DNA of 56,364 bases from Alteromonas lipotrueae (GTDB taxonomy: Bacteria > Pseudomonadota > Gammaproteobacteria > Enterobacterales > Alteromonadaceae): positions 1 to 56,364 of the forward strand of contig NZ_JAESDI010000022.1 of the NCBI RefSeq assembly GCF_019249215.1, written 5' to 3'. This document shows positions 20,147-30,090 of this stretch, piece by piece. Every line of letters begins with the position of its first letter. Position 1 is the first letter of the stretch. The position numbers and the translations under genes are program-made. Under the pieces are notes generated by a model. The model did no database searches. It was not told the origin of the DNA and saw only the letters and a list, made by a program, of their open reading frames with translations.

Positions 20147-20914
20147 ATGCTTACCTTAGCAAATCAGACATTTTCATCTCGCCTATTAATGGGTACAGGT
20201 AAATTCAGCTCGCCAAGCATCATGAAACGCAGCGTGAAAAGTGCCAAAAGCACTATGGTAACGTTAGCCATGAAGCGACTTTCTGCGCATATTGAGCATG
20301 ATAATTCCTTAGCACTGTTAAGAGAATTAGACGTTACACTATTACCGAACACCTCTGGCGCCAAAAACGCACAGGAAGCCATTTTTGCTGCTGAGTTAGT
20401 CTATGAAGTGCTCGGTTCTCCATGGATAAAGTTAGAAATACACCCTGACCAACAGCACCTTTTACCAGACCCTATCGAAACCCTACGTGCCGCCGAAGTA
20501 TTAGTGAAAAAAGGCTTCAATGTATTGCCGTATTGCCATGCCGACCCTGTGCTTTGTCGGCGGTTGGAAGAAGTGGGATGCGCAGCGGTTATGCCATTAG
20601 GCGCCCCTATTGGCACCAATCAAGGGTTACAAACCGCGCCTTTTTTGCGCATTATTATTGAACAAGCGAATGTGCCCGTTATTGTTGATGCGGGTATTGG
20701 CAAACCTAGCGAAGCCATGGCGGCCATGGAAATGGGTGCCGATGCCGTGTTGGTGAATACTGCCATTGCTACCGCCATTCATCCTGTTGCCATGGCGAGC
20801 GCCTTTTCTAAAGCCGTTGAAATAGGGCGTAAAGCCTACGAAGCGGGCATGCCCGACACACAGCAAGATGCCAAACCTTCCAGCCCCTTAACGCAATTTT
20901 TGGTGCAGGAGTAA
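20147..20914 (+). CDS. thiG: Thiazole synthase ThiG
   Basis: Forms the thiazole phosphate from deoxyxylulose phosphate, ThiS-thiocarboxylate and dehydroglycine. The 255-residue TIM-barrel protein has [12 protein letters not shown] (about 11-22), [14 protein letters not shown] (about 65-78) and the Schiff-base lysine in WIKLEIHPD (about K95). [14 protein letters not shown] and [12 protein letters not shown] (about 181-210) form the phosphate site. It directly follows thiS and precedes thiH, so dehydroglycine comes from tyrosine rather than from a ThiO glycine oxidase. Confidence 0.97.
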   Translation: MLTLANQTFSSRLLMGTGKFSSPSIMKRSVKSAKSTMVTLAMKRLSAHIEHDNSLALLRELDVTLLPNTSGAKNAQEAIFAAELVYEVLGSPWIKLEIHPDQQHLLPDPIETLRAAEVLVKKGFNVLPYCHADPVLCRRLEEVGCAAVMPLGAPIGTNQGLQTAPFLRIIIEQANVPVIVDAGIGKPSEAMAAMEMGADAVLVNTAIATAIHPVAMASAFSKAVEIGRKAYEAGMPDTQQDAKPSSPLTQFLVQE

Positions 20915-20921
20915 TTTGGTC

Positions 20922-22046
20922 ATGCGTATTGCAAGCACACTCATGTCGCAAGATTTATCGAATATAGCGCTTTCTATTCAAAGTAAAACCAACAAGCACG
21001 TAGAGCAAGCGTTAGGTAAAACCAGCCGCAATTTAGATGATTTTATGGCGCTAATATCGCCTGCTGCCACGCCTTATGTAGAGGAGATGGCCGCGCAGTC
21101 ACAAATGCTAACCCGCGCCCGATTCGGCAATACCATGGGGTTATTTGTACCGCTATATCTTGCCAACTTGTGTGCGAACGAATGTACTTACTGCGGCTTC
21201 ACCATGAGTAACAAAATAAAGCGTACGGTGCTGAATTTGAGCCAAATAGAAACCGAGATAGACGCTATTACCGATATGGGGTTTTCACAAGTATTGCTGG
21301 TAACAGGCGAGCACGAGCAAAAGGTAGGCATGTCTTATTTTAGTGAAGTGCTACCGGCAATCAGGGCTAAAGTGAGCAACGTAATGATGGAAGTGCAACC
21401 GTTGCCACAAAAAGACTATGAAACCTTAAAGACCCTAGGGGTGGATGCGGTACTGGTTTACCAAGAAACCTATCATCCTCAAGCGTACGCGCGATACCAT
21501 ACCCGAGGCAAAAAGCAGGATTTCTTATGGCGTTTACAGACCAGCGATCGTATTGGCGCAGCAGGTATCGATAAAATAGGCATTGGTGCCTTATTAGGGT
21601 TAGGTGATTGGCGTACCGATAGTGTAATGACAGCCCTGCACGGGCAGCTTGTTCAGCAGCATTACTGGCGAAGTCGGGTGGCTATTTCTTTCCCGCGATT
21701 ACGACAGTGCGAAGGCAACACCAACGATTCCGCTAATTTATTAACCCAACAATTTCCTAACGAAACGCAGTTACTGCAATTGATTTGTGCTCACCGCTTG
21801 TTTAACCCACAAGCTGAACTATCACTCTCAACCCGTGAATCGGCGCGTTTTCGCGATGGTGTGTTACCACTTGGTATAACGTCTATGTCAGCAGGGTCAC
21901 AAACGCAACCAGGCGGTTATAGTGCGCCTTCAGAAGCGCTTAACCAGTTTGATATAGATGACACCCGCGCCGTAAATTTGGTAGCCGCCGCCATTGAAGC
22001 AAAAGGATTACAGCCGGTATGGAAAGATTGGATGGCTTTTAGTTAG
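20922..22046 (+). CDS. thiH: 2-iminoacetate synthase (tyrosine lyase) ThiH
   Basis: A radical SAM enzyme that cleaves tyrosine to p-cresol and dehydroglycine for the thiazole ring. The 374-residue protein has the CX3CX2C cluster motif at about C84, C88 and C91 (CANECTYCGF). VLLVTGEHE, EVQPLPQKDYETLK and VYQETYHPQAY match ThiH. I use the ATG at 20922 with AGGAG nine bases before it rather than a TTG at 20916. It is the last gene of the thi operon. ThiH is related to CofG and CofH, so three tyrosine-linked radical SAM enzymes sit within 17 kb here. Confidence 0.96.
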   Translation: MRIASTLMSQDLSNIALSIQSKTNKHVEQALGKTSRNLDDFMALISPAATPYVEEMAAQSQMLTRARFGNTMGLFVPLYLANLCANECTYCGFTMSNKIKRTVLNLSQIETEIDAITDMGFSQVLLVTGEHEQKVGMSYFSEVLPAIRAKVSNVMMEVQPLPQKDYETLKTLGVDAVLVYQETYHPQAYARYHTRGKKQDFLWRLQTSDRIGAAGIDKIGIGALLGLGDWRTDSVMTALHGQLVQQHYWRSRVAISFPRLRQCEGNTNDSANLLTQQFPNETQLLQLICAHRLFNPQAELSLSTRESARFRDGVLPLGITSMSAGSQTQPGGYSAPSEALNQFDIDDTRAVNLVAAAIEAKGLQPVWKDWMAFS

Positions 22047-22422
22047 CCATTCAATAAATATCTTTTTTTAGTCACACACTTTCGCCTGTTTCAGTGTACC
22101 TCAAGGTTGCACTGTTCAGGGTAACAGCATGCAGTGCGATGCCAAGCGAGGCACTCCCAGAGCTGCTCCTCACAGTAAGCGCCCTTCTGGTGGTCGACCT
22201 CCTGGTGACGCATCTTAGTAGAAAAAGTGCATTAGATTTTCTAACGTGAAAATTTAATAAATGTTTTTTGCGTTATGGCCATTTTGGCTCTACAATCCGC
22301 GCAAATTTTAGCCAAACCATTTGTACCACTAAATACCTGTTTGGCTTTCTTCGCAGCCGTTGTTAACGGCGAATGCAATCTTAGCTTTTTTAAAACATAG
22401 CCGCCTAAAGTAGGACAAGTCG
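22047..22422. other. Gene-free region with possible RNA structure
   Basis: No gene is apparent. GCACTG (22109-22114) can pair with CAGTGC (22132-22137), and a competing inner CTGTT/AACAG pair is possible (22112-22116 with 22123-22127). The middle (about 22100-22220) is more GC-rich than its flanks. No T run follows, so it is not a clear terminator. It matches no RNA family that I can name. Confidence 0.3.
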
Positions 22423-23649
22423 TTGGACACTGTAGAATTTATTCAAATTCGGAGATTTATTGTAAAGCTTGGCAAAATGCTGCATAAATACGGCACGCCT
22501 GCTTTCCGACTAGAAGCTTACTTATTAGAAGTTGCCAGCTACTTAGGCGTGCACGCTTCATTTATCTCCACGCCCACTTCATTAACTTTTGTTATTTGGA
22601 GTGACAGACATGAAGACGAATACAACCATGCCTCACGCCTACTTCCAGGCGACTTAGACATGAACGCGTTATCGCTTACCGACGAGCTTGCAGGCTCATT
22701 ACTAAACGGTGAGCTTACCCTAGCAGCAGCCGATAAACGCCTTGATGAAATTGATGCTATGGGTAGCCCGTATGGTAAGTGGCTAACTGGCGGCGCGTTC
22801 GGTATGGCTACCAGCGCATTTGCTATGCTAATGGGTGCGAGTTGGGCTGAAATCGGTTGGTCGGGTTTGTTAGGCTTGCTTGCCTACGTGTGGACATTAT
22901 GGTCGCAGCGTTCTAAGCGGGTTAATTTAATGCTAGAACCGGCTACCGCTTTCATTGCTGCCCTACTCGCGTGTGCTATTGGTACTTACATCGACCCAGG
23001 GATTAACATTCCTCTTATTGTACTTTCCTCGGTGATAGTATTTGTTCCCGGGCTTGCCCTTACCATGGGGCTAGCCGAGCTTTCGTCCCGCAATATGGTA
23101 TCGGGCACTGCTCGCACCATGGATGCAGTAATGCAGTTGTTTAAGCTTTATTTCGGTGCTTTTTTAGGCGTATCGGCAGGCTTTAGTTTATTTGGCGAGA
23201 ACGTATACCAACCGGCTGAGTCTTTGCCTTATTGGGCGACGTGGTTATCGGTGTTTTTGTTATGTTTAGCGCTAGTGGCTATTTTTCGCACCCGGGTTAA
23301 ACATATTCCATGGGCCATGGCGGCGGCCTTTATTGCTTACAGTGCCACGGCGTGGAGCTCTGATTACATGAGCCCCGGATTAGGCGCATTCGTGGGTGCC
23401 TTCGCCCTAGGACTTTTTGCCAATGCTTTCACACGCATTGCAAATCAGCCTGCTACCATTGTGGCTATGCATGGGCTAATTGTATTGGTGCCGGGGTCTA
23501 AAACTTATATTGGGTTGAACTCGTTTATTTCGGGGCAAGATTTTGTGCAGGCCGATCACTTAGGCCAAGAAGTGTTCTTGATCTTTATGTCGCTAGTAGC
23601 AGGGCTTATTTTTGCCAACGTTGTGATGCCGACTAAAAAAGCGCTTTAG
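22423..23649 (+). CDS. ThrE-family threonine/serine exporter-like membrane protein
   Basis: The 408-residue protein has the DUF1212/ThrE layout. A soluble N-terminal part (RRFIVKLGKMLHKYGTPAFRLE, about 8-30, then STPTSLTFVIWSD) is followed by about nine to ten hydrophobic segments from residue 120 on. Both ThrE halves are fused in one chain, with the motif PGLALTMGLAELSSRNMVSG near 208-227. Characterised relatives export small amino acids such as threonine and serine; the substrate here is not proven. The start is a TTG with AGGA upstream. A later ATG at 22474 would remove conserved N-terminal residues. Confidence 0.82.
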   Translation: MDTVEFIQIRRFIVKLGKMLHKYGTPAFRLEAYLLEVASYLGVHASFISTPTSLTFVIWSDRHEDEYNHASRLLPGDLDMNALSLTDELAGSLLNGELTLAAADKRLDEIDAMGSPYGKWLTGGAFGMATSAFAMLMGASWAEIGWSGLLGLLAYVWTLWSQRSKRVNLMLEPATAFIAALLACAIGTYIDPGINIPLIVLSSVIVFVPGLALTMGLAELSSRNMVSGTARTMDAVMQLFKLYFGAFLGVSAGFSLFGENVYQPAESLPYWATWLSVFLLCLALVAIFRTRVKHIPWAMAAAFIAYSATAWSSDYMSPGLGAFVGAFALGLFANAFTRIANQPATIVAMHGLIVLVPGSKTYIGLNSFISGQDFVQADHLGQEVFLIFMSLVAGLIFANVVMPTKKAL

Positions 23650-23716
23650 CTTATGGTAGCTGAGCACGACTGCTTGAATTTTCGCTTCGTGTCCATGCTC
23701 TTAAAATGATCATATA

Positions 23717-23754
23717 AAAATAACAGTGTTATAAATAACGCTGTTATTTTCTTT
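23717..23754. terminator. Bidirectional terminator between convergent genes
   Basis: AAAATAACAG (23717-23726) pairs with CTGTTATTTT (23741-23750). The stem can be extended inward by GTTAT/ATAAC after one wobble pair. It lies between the ThrE gene (rightward) and the YcjF gene (leftward), with A and T runs at either side. Confidence 0.7.
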
Positions 23755-24728
23755 TATTTCAATAGCTTCATTAGCGCCTTTCCTAAACGCACATTCAGCG
23801 CTCCCGCAGCAACGGCTTCAGCGGAATTTTCCATAAATTTTGCACTTAACGAACCACCAATTTGATTGGCGACTTCGTCAGTCGCTAAATCGAACACGCC
23901 CTGCGCAGCAATATTTTGTGCTAATACGCCGAGTAGTTTCCAATTGCCTATGGTGCCGGGTCGAAGGCCATAAATTTTGGCCATGCGTCTTATGGTACGA
24001 AAGCTTATCCACATCACCGCAAAGGTTTGAATTAAGTTATTCGGGCTAATAAACGCCAAGCTTCCTGCGGTAATCGATTCTTTGTTAAGCACTTTCTGCG
24101 CTTTTTGTTGCACCGCGTTTAATACCGTATCGTGATACAGCTCAAGCCGCTCTTTGGCAGACATATCATTGTGTAACTGCTTTTGGTAAATAGCGAAACA
24201 ATGTGCAGCATAAGACGATGAGGTAAAACGGCTACCATGGCGTTTGAGTACCTTATCAACGGTCTCAATGCTGTCTTCACCCGTTAACGACGCGATTGTT
24301 TGCCCATCATCAATGGCCCTATTGATTTGCTTATAGCCTCGCCATTCTCGAAAGCTTAAATAGCTAAAACAAGCTACAAACCCGCTAAGCATTGCTGCCA
24401 AAGCAATGCTAGCAATAGGGTGCTCGGCCACGCTTGCGGTAAGGGTGGTGTAGGCATCGAAAACAAAGAAGCCAATAATGGAAAGTACACCTAGCCCTAA
24501 GGTTAATCCACCAGTGGAAATACGCGCTTTTGCGCTGTCCATTTGCCATTCGTTGGTTTCAGTTTTTGCGGGCATCGCCGTATCGGGTGGCGTAATATCA
24601 AGGCGCTGCTGTACCACTTTGGGGCGATAGGCTGGCCCAGCTGCACTTGTTGGTTTCTCGGTATTTTTGTCCATCGAGCGTTGTTCATCCATCGAGTTTT
24701 GTTCGTTCATCGCGCTTGGCTTATTCAT
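23754..24728 (-). CDS. ycjF: YcjF-like inner-membrane protein (TIGR01620/DUF697 type)
   Basis: The 324-residue protein has a polar N-terminus with short repeated Met-Asn/Asp-Glu segments (MNKPSAMNEQNSMDEQ). Two hydrophobic segments follow (about 72-95 and 103-122). The C-terminal DUF697-like domain includes GSLAFISPNNLIQTFAVMW, FRTIRRMAKIYGLRPG and NIAAQGVFDLATDEV. YcjF and YcjX form a conserved stress-associated pair of unknown detailed function. The start has AAGGAG nine bases upstream and overlaps the ycjX stop by 8 bp, so the two are coupled. Confidence 0.87.
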   Translation of the reverse strand: MNKPSAMNEQNSMDEQRSMDKNTEKPTSAAGPAYRPKVVQQRLDITPPDTAMPAKTETNEWQMDSAKARISTGGLTLGLGVLSIIGFFVFDAYTTLTASVAEHPIASIALAAMLSGFVACFSYLSFREWRGYKQINRAIDDGQTIASLTGEDSIETVDKVLKRHGSRFTSSSYAAHCFAIYQKQLHNDMSAKERLELYHDTVLNAVQQKAQKVLNKESITAGSLAFISPNNLIQTFAVMWISFRTIRRMAKIYGLRPGTIGNWKLLGVLAQNIAAQGVFDLATDEVANQIGGSLSAKFMENSAEAVAAGALNVRLGKALMKLLK

Positions 24729-26115
24729 TGGAAACTCCTTCGGCCAACAAGAACTGGAGTAATCTGTCCAACCCTCTGCCGGATAGTATTCGCGCCATAT
24801 AATCTTGTGGCACTTGGGTGTTCAATACAGGAAAGTGTGCATCTGCTTCCATGGCTTTAAGAGAAGCAGGTATAGGTTCAAATGCCGCTTCTACGTAGCC
24901 ATTCTCGGCATCTTGATAACGCAGTGCGTTCGGCGAGCTACCTTCATCAGTCACCTGTATTGCCGATACTAAAAAGTGCTCAAACTGAATGGGTTTATCA
25001 ACAAAACGGGCTCTGGCCCCTTCGGTAACCTGCTTAAGTAACGATAGCAAGTTTTCACGTTCAGACACCGGTATTAAATCAGCTTTTGTGGCCACAAAAG
25101 CCACTCTTCCAATAGCTTCTTTGCGCATAACATTGCGGGCAAACCACCCTGTTTGGCCGTACACAAAGGTGTCGGCCAAATGACTGAGTGTTTCTTTTAA
25201 CTGATACAAATGCTGGCGGCTGTGATTTAACCCCTCGAATAAATCCACCAAAATAATTTGTTTGTCCGTTTCCCGGAACACAGACTGCTTTAACGGCGTT
25301 AACCAGTCTTTTTGAAACGCAGTAAAATGGCTTTCAAATGCTTTGTACCAAGGGTGAGATACATCGCTGGTAATGCTTGATGGTAACGGCGCAAAACCGA
25401 GCTGCTGCCAATCAAAATCACTTGAATCTAATAAGAAACTGCCAGGTTGTAGTAGGGATATACCATTTTTTTTCGCTATCACTAAATAGTGTCGATAGGC
25501 ACTCACAAGGTCATTAATATTATCTTGAGTAGGTGATTGCTCGAAATCAAAGGCATTCACAACGGCCTTCCATTCATTCGCAAAATGCTGCTGGGGGCCG
25601 CTGCTTAATTGTGCCCATGCAGAATCAGACCACTGGGCATAAGTTTTACCTAGCATGGGGATATCGGTTATCCACTCCCCTGGGTAGTCGATAAACTCAA
25701 AAACAATATCGGTATGGGGTAGCACGTGGCGCTTAATACTGGTGGTTTGTGTTAACCGCACGATAAGTTTAAAGCCATAAGCTTCTTCTGTAGCGGCAGG
25801 CCAGCGGCCTTCAGCCAGTGCAGCCATGTTCTCTTCAAGAGGAAAGGGCTTGTTCCCGTCTATGGGTTCAATCCGCATGAACTCAACCTGTGAAGGCGGA
25901 AGGTATCGCAACAAAGGCATACAAGCATAACCCTCTTCGCTACGACTTTTCAGCATGGTCATTAAGCTGGTAAACAACATGGATTTGCCACTTCGGCTTA
26001 AGCCGGTAATGGTAAACCTATGGGTTTCTTTACTGAAGATATCAGACAGGGTTTCCCCTGATGCAGACGCGGCTGAGCGCACCTTATCAAGTAAAGAAGA
26101 CAAACTGTTTTGCAT
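24721..26115 (-). CDS. ycjX: YcjX-like GTPase/ATPase (DUF463)
   Basis: The 464-residue protein (from the chosen start) has a P-loop GLSRSGKS at about 38-45 and other DUF463 blocks: DIVFEFIDYPGEWITD (Walker B region), LVDLFEGLNHSRQHLYQ, and VAFVATKADLIP. Family members are stress-associated P-loop proteins whose reaction is poorly defined. I prefer the ATG at 26115 over a GTG nine codons upstream at 26142, because relatives begin near LSSLLDKVR. It is translationally coupled with ycjF. No sigma-54 promoter of the psp type was seen upstream. Confidence 0.88.
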   Translation of the reverse strand: MQNSLSSLLDKVRSAASASGETLSDIFSKETHRFTITGLSRSGKSMLFTSLMTMLKSRSEEGYACMPLLRYLPPSQVEFMRIEPIDGNKPFPLEENMAALAEGRWPAATEEAYGFKLIVRLTQTTSIKRHVLPHTDIVFEFIDYPGEWITDIPMLGKTYAQWSDSAWAQLSSGPQQHFANEWKAVVNAFDFEQSPTQDNINDLVSAYRHYLVIAKKNGISLLQPGSFLLDSSDFDWQQLGFAPLPSSITSDVSHPWYKAFESHFTAFQKDWLTPLKQSVFRETDKQIILVDLFEGLNHSRQHLYQLKETLSHLADTFVYGQTGWFARNVMRKEAIGRVAFVATKADLIPVSERENLLSLLKQVTEGARARFVDKPIQFEHFLVSAIQVTDEGSSPNALRYQDAENGYVEAAFEPIPASLKAMEADAHFPVLNTQVPQDYMARILSGRGLDRLLQFLLAEGVSNE

Positions 26116-26397
26116 GAGCCACCCGTTTCCTTTTAGTTGCACTTAAACATACGTGCTTCTACATAATGTGGTCATTAATTGATGTAAGACAAGCATATTG
26201 CACGTTTTGTTACAACTTTCATGGTTTAGCCAATATCACGGTTGACCCAACCACAGTGCGCTGGCATATAAGAGTTTATCCGCACTGTATAGTGCGATTT
26301 AGTTTTCCCTACTTGATATTAGTCAGCTTAAATTAATTGGTTGGCATTAGCTAAGTAGTCATATTTTGCTGAATATAATCGTAAAAAGGATCATCAA

Positions 26398-26742
26398 ATG
26401 AGCAAGTCGTACCCTGATATCACTAAACGCATTTCGGATAATCTTAAGTCTCTTCGTGCTGGCATACCCGACACTATGCAAGGGTTTTCAGCCATGGCGA
26501 AAGCCGCGACTCAAGACGGCGCGCTAGATAAAAAGACCAAAGAGCTGATTGCATTGGCCATTGGTATTTCAACACGGTGCGACGGCTGTATTGGCTTTCA
26601 CGTAAAAGCACTGGTCGATTTAGGGGTAACGAAAGAAGAGTTAGAAGAAACCCTAGGAATGGCCATTTATATGGGTGGCGGCCCCTCGCTGATGTACGCT
26701 GCTGATGCCATGTTAGCCTACGAGCAATTTACCAAGGAGTAA
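26398..26742 (+). CDS. AhpD-like / carboxymuconolactone decarboxylase-family protein
   Basis: The 114-residue all-helical protein has the AhpD-type redox motif CDGCIGFH (C61, C64, H68), preceded by KKTKELIALAIGIS. Small proteins of this kind act as peroxidase-linked disulfide reductases or have unknown roles. The CxxC plus histidine pattern favours AhpD-like redox activity over true carboxymuconolactone decarboxylase. It stands alone, with AAAGGA before the ATG. Confidence 0.87.
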   Translation: MSKSYPDITKRISDNLKSLRAGIPDTMQGFSAMAKAATQDGALDKKTKELIALAIGISTRCDGCIGFHVKALVDLGVTKEELEETLGMAIYMGGGPSLMYAADAMLAYEQFTKE

Positions 26743-26830
26743 TATGCTTTAGCCGAATATCGCAAACTGAAGCATTTACGAAATGGGCTGGCACGACAAT
26801 CCCTTTCGCACTTCACTGTCGTAAAATGCA

Positions 26831-27592
26831 CTAGTGCTTAGCGGTTTTGCCAAACAGCTTTCGATTTATACGGTTTTTGGCTGAATGCCAGTGATTCTTG
26901 GGCAGGGTAGGCGCGTTCTCGATAACGTGATCAAAAGGAATATCAGCCAACTGTACCGGTGCAACATGGGCGCAAAAAATAGTTTCTATAGACGACTGCG
27001 CAATACGTTGTAGCGACTTTCGATATTGATTTGGGTGGCATAAGGGGTAAGGTGGTACTAACTCACCTTTTACTTTTACCAATAAATCGGCCACGTACGC
27101 TTGCCGCGTAGGTTCGTGCATAATGGTAAGATCGTGGTCAGTGTGCCCCGGAGAATAAAGTACCTTCCACTCGTTAAAAAAGGGCAGATTTTGCTCGTCT
27201 TCCAGCAAGATATCAGCCCGCAATACAGGGTTATACCAAATAGACTCACGCTGCTTACCTATGCGGTTTGCTACCCACCACGTCAGGCCCAAATCAATGG
27301 CGTGGGCTGCTCTGCCCATTAAGCCAGCATACCAGCTTTTTGCTTTTGGGTGCGCGGCAATAGACGCCCCGGTTAACGCCTTAATTCTTGCAGCGCCACC
27401 AGCATGATCAGGGTGCATGTGCGTTACCACAATCAATTTTAGGTCGCTTAAAGGCCGATGTAAGGTCTCAGTAATAAACTGGCTCACCGTTTCTACATCG
27501 GCGCGACTACACCCATCTAATAGCAGTAAGCCATGCTCGTGCTCTGCTAGATAGATGTGTTGAATGTAGCCCGAAAGGGTATGGATCTTCAT
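26831..27592 (-). CDS. Metallo-beta-lactamase-fold hydrolase
   Basis: The 253-residue protein has the zinc motif THMHPDHAGG (H58, H60, D62, H63) and a downstream metal ligand in YSPGHTDHDL (about 150-159). AYVADLLVK supplies a likely bridging aspartate. This is the MBL fold used by thioesterases, lactonases, glyoxalase II and others; the substrate cannot be assigned. It is convergent with the AhpD-like gene and encoded alone. Confidence 0.85.
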   Translation of the reverse strand: MKIHTLSGYIQHIYLAEHEHGLLLLDGCSRADVETVSQFITETLHRPLSDLKLIVVTHMHPDHAGGAARIKALTGASIAAHPKAKSWYAGLMGRAAHAIDLGLTWWVANRIGKQRESIWYNPVLRADILLEDEQNLPFFNEWKVLYSPGHTDHDLTIMHEPTRQAYVADLLVKVKGELVPPYPLCHPNQYRKSLQRIAQSSIETIFCAHVAPVQLADIPFDHVIENAPTLPKNHWHSAKNRINRKLFGKTAKH

Positions 27593-27724
27593 TTAGATTC
27601 TCATGGCGTTGAGTTGAACGCTGTCGTTAATACTACGTGGATTGTGGGTGTGACTTATTTTTGTAGCAAAACACGCCAACAATTCGTACTGAAATACTAA
27701 CAAACATTACACATAACAACCAGA

Positions 27725-28630
27725 TCAAGCAAACAACTGTAATACCAGAGCCTTAAGCCACATTAACCCTGGCTCGCCTTCTTGATGCTGATGCCAGTAC
27801 AGATGTGTTTCCAATGCGGGTAAGTTGAAGGGCAGTGCCGCGATACTTAAGTTTTCGTCAGCAAGGGCGCTGGCAATAGAGCCTGGTAAGGTTAACAGCG
27901 CGTTGGTGTTCGCGGTAACCTCTGCCGCAGCCCGATAATTTTGACAACGCCATAGCGAAGGGCGGCTGACTCCAAGTTGCTGTAGGGCAATCTCCTCTAC
28001 CGAGGCCCCTTTTATTCGATTCGACACCGTAATATGCCGCGCATTTAAATAAGCCGCTGCACTTAGGCTATCACGCAAAGCATGCTGTGTATTCACTAGT
28101 ACGGCGTAGTTATCACGGGTTAGCAAACAATGTTCAACTGGCGGTGAAATGGGCCGGCCAATGTCTACCACTAAATGTAAATTGCGATTACTTAGGTCGG
28201 CTACCATGGTGTCGCGATTTAATCGCGCACTCACAATTTCGACATTAGGGGCGTGAACTTCAAGCTTGGCTAGTAGTGCCGGTAAAACACTAAGCTCTAG
28301 CGACTCTTGCATAGCAATAACGAAGCGCTGATGGCTGTGAGCAGGATTAAATTCGGTAAATTCACTTAGTGCGCGGCGAATATTAGCTAACGCTTCTAGA
28401 ATTTGAGGTGCTAACCGTTCGCAGGCGGCCGTAGGCAGCATATGGTTTTTTTCACGAGCAAATAGTGGGTCGCCAAGAATTTCGCGAAACCGTCGCATGG
28501 CGTGGCTAACCGCTGATGGCGTGATATGCAGCGACTCTGCGGCATGGGTCATGTTACGCTGCTGCCACAAGGCTTCAAACACTTTCAGTAAGTTTAAGTC
28601 GAGCTTTTCAAATTGCCGCTTATCTTGCAT
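27725..28630 (-). CDS. LysR-family regulator divergent from acyl-CoA dehydrogenase
   Basis: The protein is 301 residues from the chosen ATG at 28630. The helix-turn-helix (about 10-68) includes LDLNLLKVFEALWQQRNMTHAA and ITPSAVSHAMRRFRE; the effector domain follows. An upstream in-frame start at 28669 would add 13 residues not expected in the family. It is divergent from the acyl-CoA dehydrogenase gene 235 bp away, whose expression it probably controls. The effector is unknown. Confidence 0.88.
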   Translation of the reverse strand: MQDKRQFEKLDLNLLKVFEALWQQRNMTHAAESLHITPSAVSHAMRRFREILGDPLFAREKNHMLPTAACERLAPQILEALANIRRALSEFTEFNPAHSHQRFVIAMQESLELSVLPALLAKLEVHAPNVEIVSARLNRDTMVADLSNRNLHLVVDIGRPISPPVEHCLLTRDNYAVLVNTQHALRDSLSAAAYLNARHITVSNRIKGASVEEIALQQLGVSRPSLWRCQNYRAAAEVTANTNALLTLPGSIASALADENLSIAALPFNLPALETHLYWHQHQEGEPGLMWLKALVLQLFA

Positions 28631-28865
28631 TAAGGCTTTCCCTTTAATACCTAAACCGCCCCACAACAAACTACGCTGAAAAACAGTGCTAAAGCCACCT
28701 ATTGAAACCGGCTCTCAACATCACAACGCAGTGAATAGCATTCACAATACTATCGGACTAGATTTCATTTCATTCATTCTAGTAACTAAACTACGCTATA
28801 GCTATCAAATTTATTACCCACTGCTTTTAAGCTACTAGCCATTTGTTAAGCACCCGAGGATAGTC

Positions 28866-30086
28866 ATGGATTTTTCGCATAACGATAAAACAAACGCCCT
28901 ACTCGAAAAACTTGATGCATTTATTGCTGAACATATCGAGCCCATTGAAAATGAAGTTTATGATTTTCATCATAAAGAGAACCACCACGGTGATTGGAAA
29001 AAGTGGAAGCTACACCCTGGCACCGAGGCACTAAAACAAAAAGCCCGCGAGGCAGGATTGGCTAATTTATTTTTGCCCGATGCTGAGCTTGGTAAAGGAC
29101 TAACCACGCTAGAATATGCGCCTATGGCTGAGCGTATGGGCAGATTTCTTTTCGCCCCTGAAATATTCAACTGTAACGCGCCAGATACGGGAAACATGGA
29201 AGTGCTTTATCACTTTGGTAACGATGCCCAAAAAGCCAAGTGGCTTACCCCATTGCTAGCAGGTGAAATACGTTCCGTGTTTGGCATGACAGAGCCTGAT
29301 GTTGCCTCCTCTGACGCCACCAACATGGCAGCAACTATTATTGAAGATGGCGATGATGTAGTGATCAACGGCAAAAAGTGGTGGTCTACCGGTTTGGGGC
29401 ATCCCAACGCTGCTTTCACTATATTCATGGGTTTATCTAACCCTGAAAACGACAAGCACAGCCGCCATAGTATGGTGATTGTGCCACTTGATACACCGGG
29501 AATTACTATAACCCGTATGCTCGATGCCTACGGCGATTACGATGCTCCTTACGGTCATGGTGAAATGCATTTTGATAATGTACGGGTAAGCAAAGAAAAC
29601 CTGGTAATGGGTTTAGGCAAAGGCTTTGCTATAGCTCAAGGGCGCTTAGGGCCTGGCCGTATTCACCATTGTATGCGCGCTATCGGCATGGCTGAAAAAT
29701 CACTTGAACTTGCCCTTAAGCGTGGGCACGAACGTGTCGCGTTTGGTAAGCCTATTATCCGCTTAGGCGGTAATTTAGAGCGTGTTGCTGAAGCTCGAAT
29801 GGCCATAGAGCAAGCAAGGCTATTAACCCTTCACGCAGCATGGAAGATAGATAACCTTGGGGTGAAGCACGCCATGACAGAAATATCTGCCATTAAAGTG
29901 GTGGTGCCAAACATGCTGCAATCGGTCGTAGACATGGCACTGCAAATTCATGGTGGTGCTGGCATGTGTAGCGACTTCCCATTAGCACGCTTTGCCGCAG
30001 GCGCTCGTGCACTACGATTAGCCGATGGCCCTGATGAAGTGCATAAAGGCATGGTATCGCGCATAGAACTTAGAAAGTATCAATAG
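28866..30086 (+). CDS. Acyl-CoA dehydrogenase (ACAD10/11-like)
   Basis: A 406-residue flavoprotein. FGMTEPDVASSDATNM (about 139-154) and the FAD/substrate-binding WWSTGLGHP region (about 172) are present. Later come GRIHHCMRAIGMAEKSLELALKR... (cut here) around 260, and LQIHGGAGMCSDFPLARF (about 361-378), typical of the ACAD10/11 type. It would oxidise an acyl-CoA to the 2-enoyl-CoA and pass electrons to ETF. Chain specificity cannot be told. It is transcribed alone and divergent from LysR. Downstream are an 18-bp tandem repeat and an intrinsic terminator. Confidence 0.9.
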   Translation: MDFSHNDKTNALLEKLDAFIAEHIEPIENEVYDFHHKENHHGDWKKWKLHPGTEALKQKAREAGLANLFLPDAELGKGLTTLEYAPMAERMGRFLFAPEIFNCNAPDTGNMEVLYHFGNDAQKAKWLTPLLAGEIRSVFGMTEPDVASSDATNMAATIIEDGDDVVINGKKWWSTGLGHPNAAFTIFMGLSNPENDKHSRHSMVIVPLDTPGITITRMLDAYGDYDAPYGHGEMHFDNVRVSKENLVMGLGKGFAIAQGRLGPGRIHHCMRAIGMAEKSLELALKRGHERVAFGKPIIRLGGNLERVAEARMAIEQARLLTLHAAWKIDNLGVKHAMTEISAIKVVVPNMLQSVVDMALQIHGGAGMCSDFPLARFAAGARALRLADGPDEVHKGMVSRIELRKYQ

Positions 30087-30090
30087 AACA

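Noticed and set aside
26116..26397. Sigma-54 promoter before ycjX as in E. coli psp-linked genes
   Set aside because: No GGCAC-N5-TTGCA-type pair was found in the right orientation.
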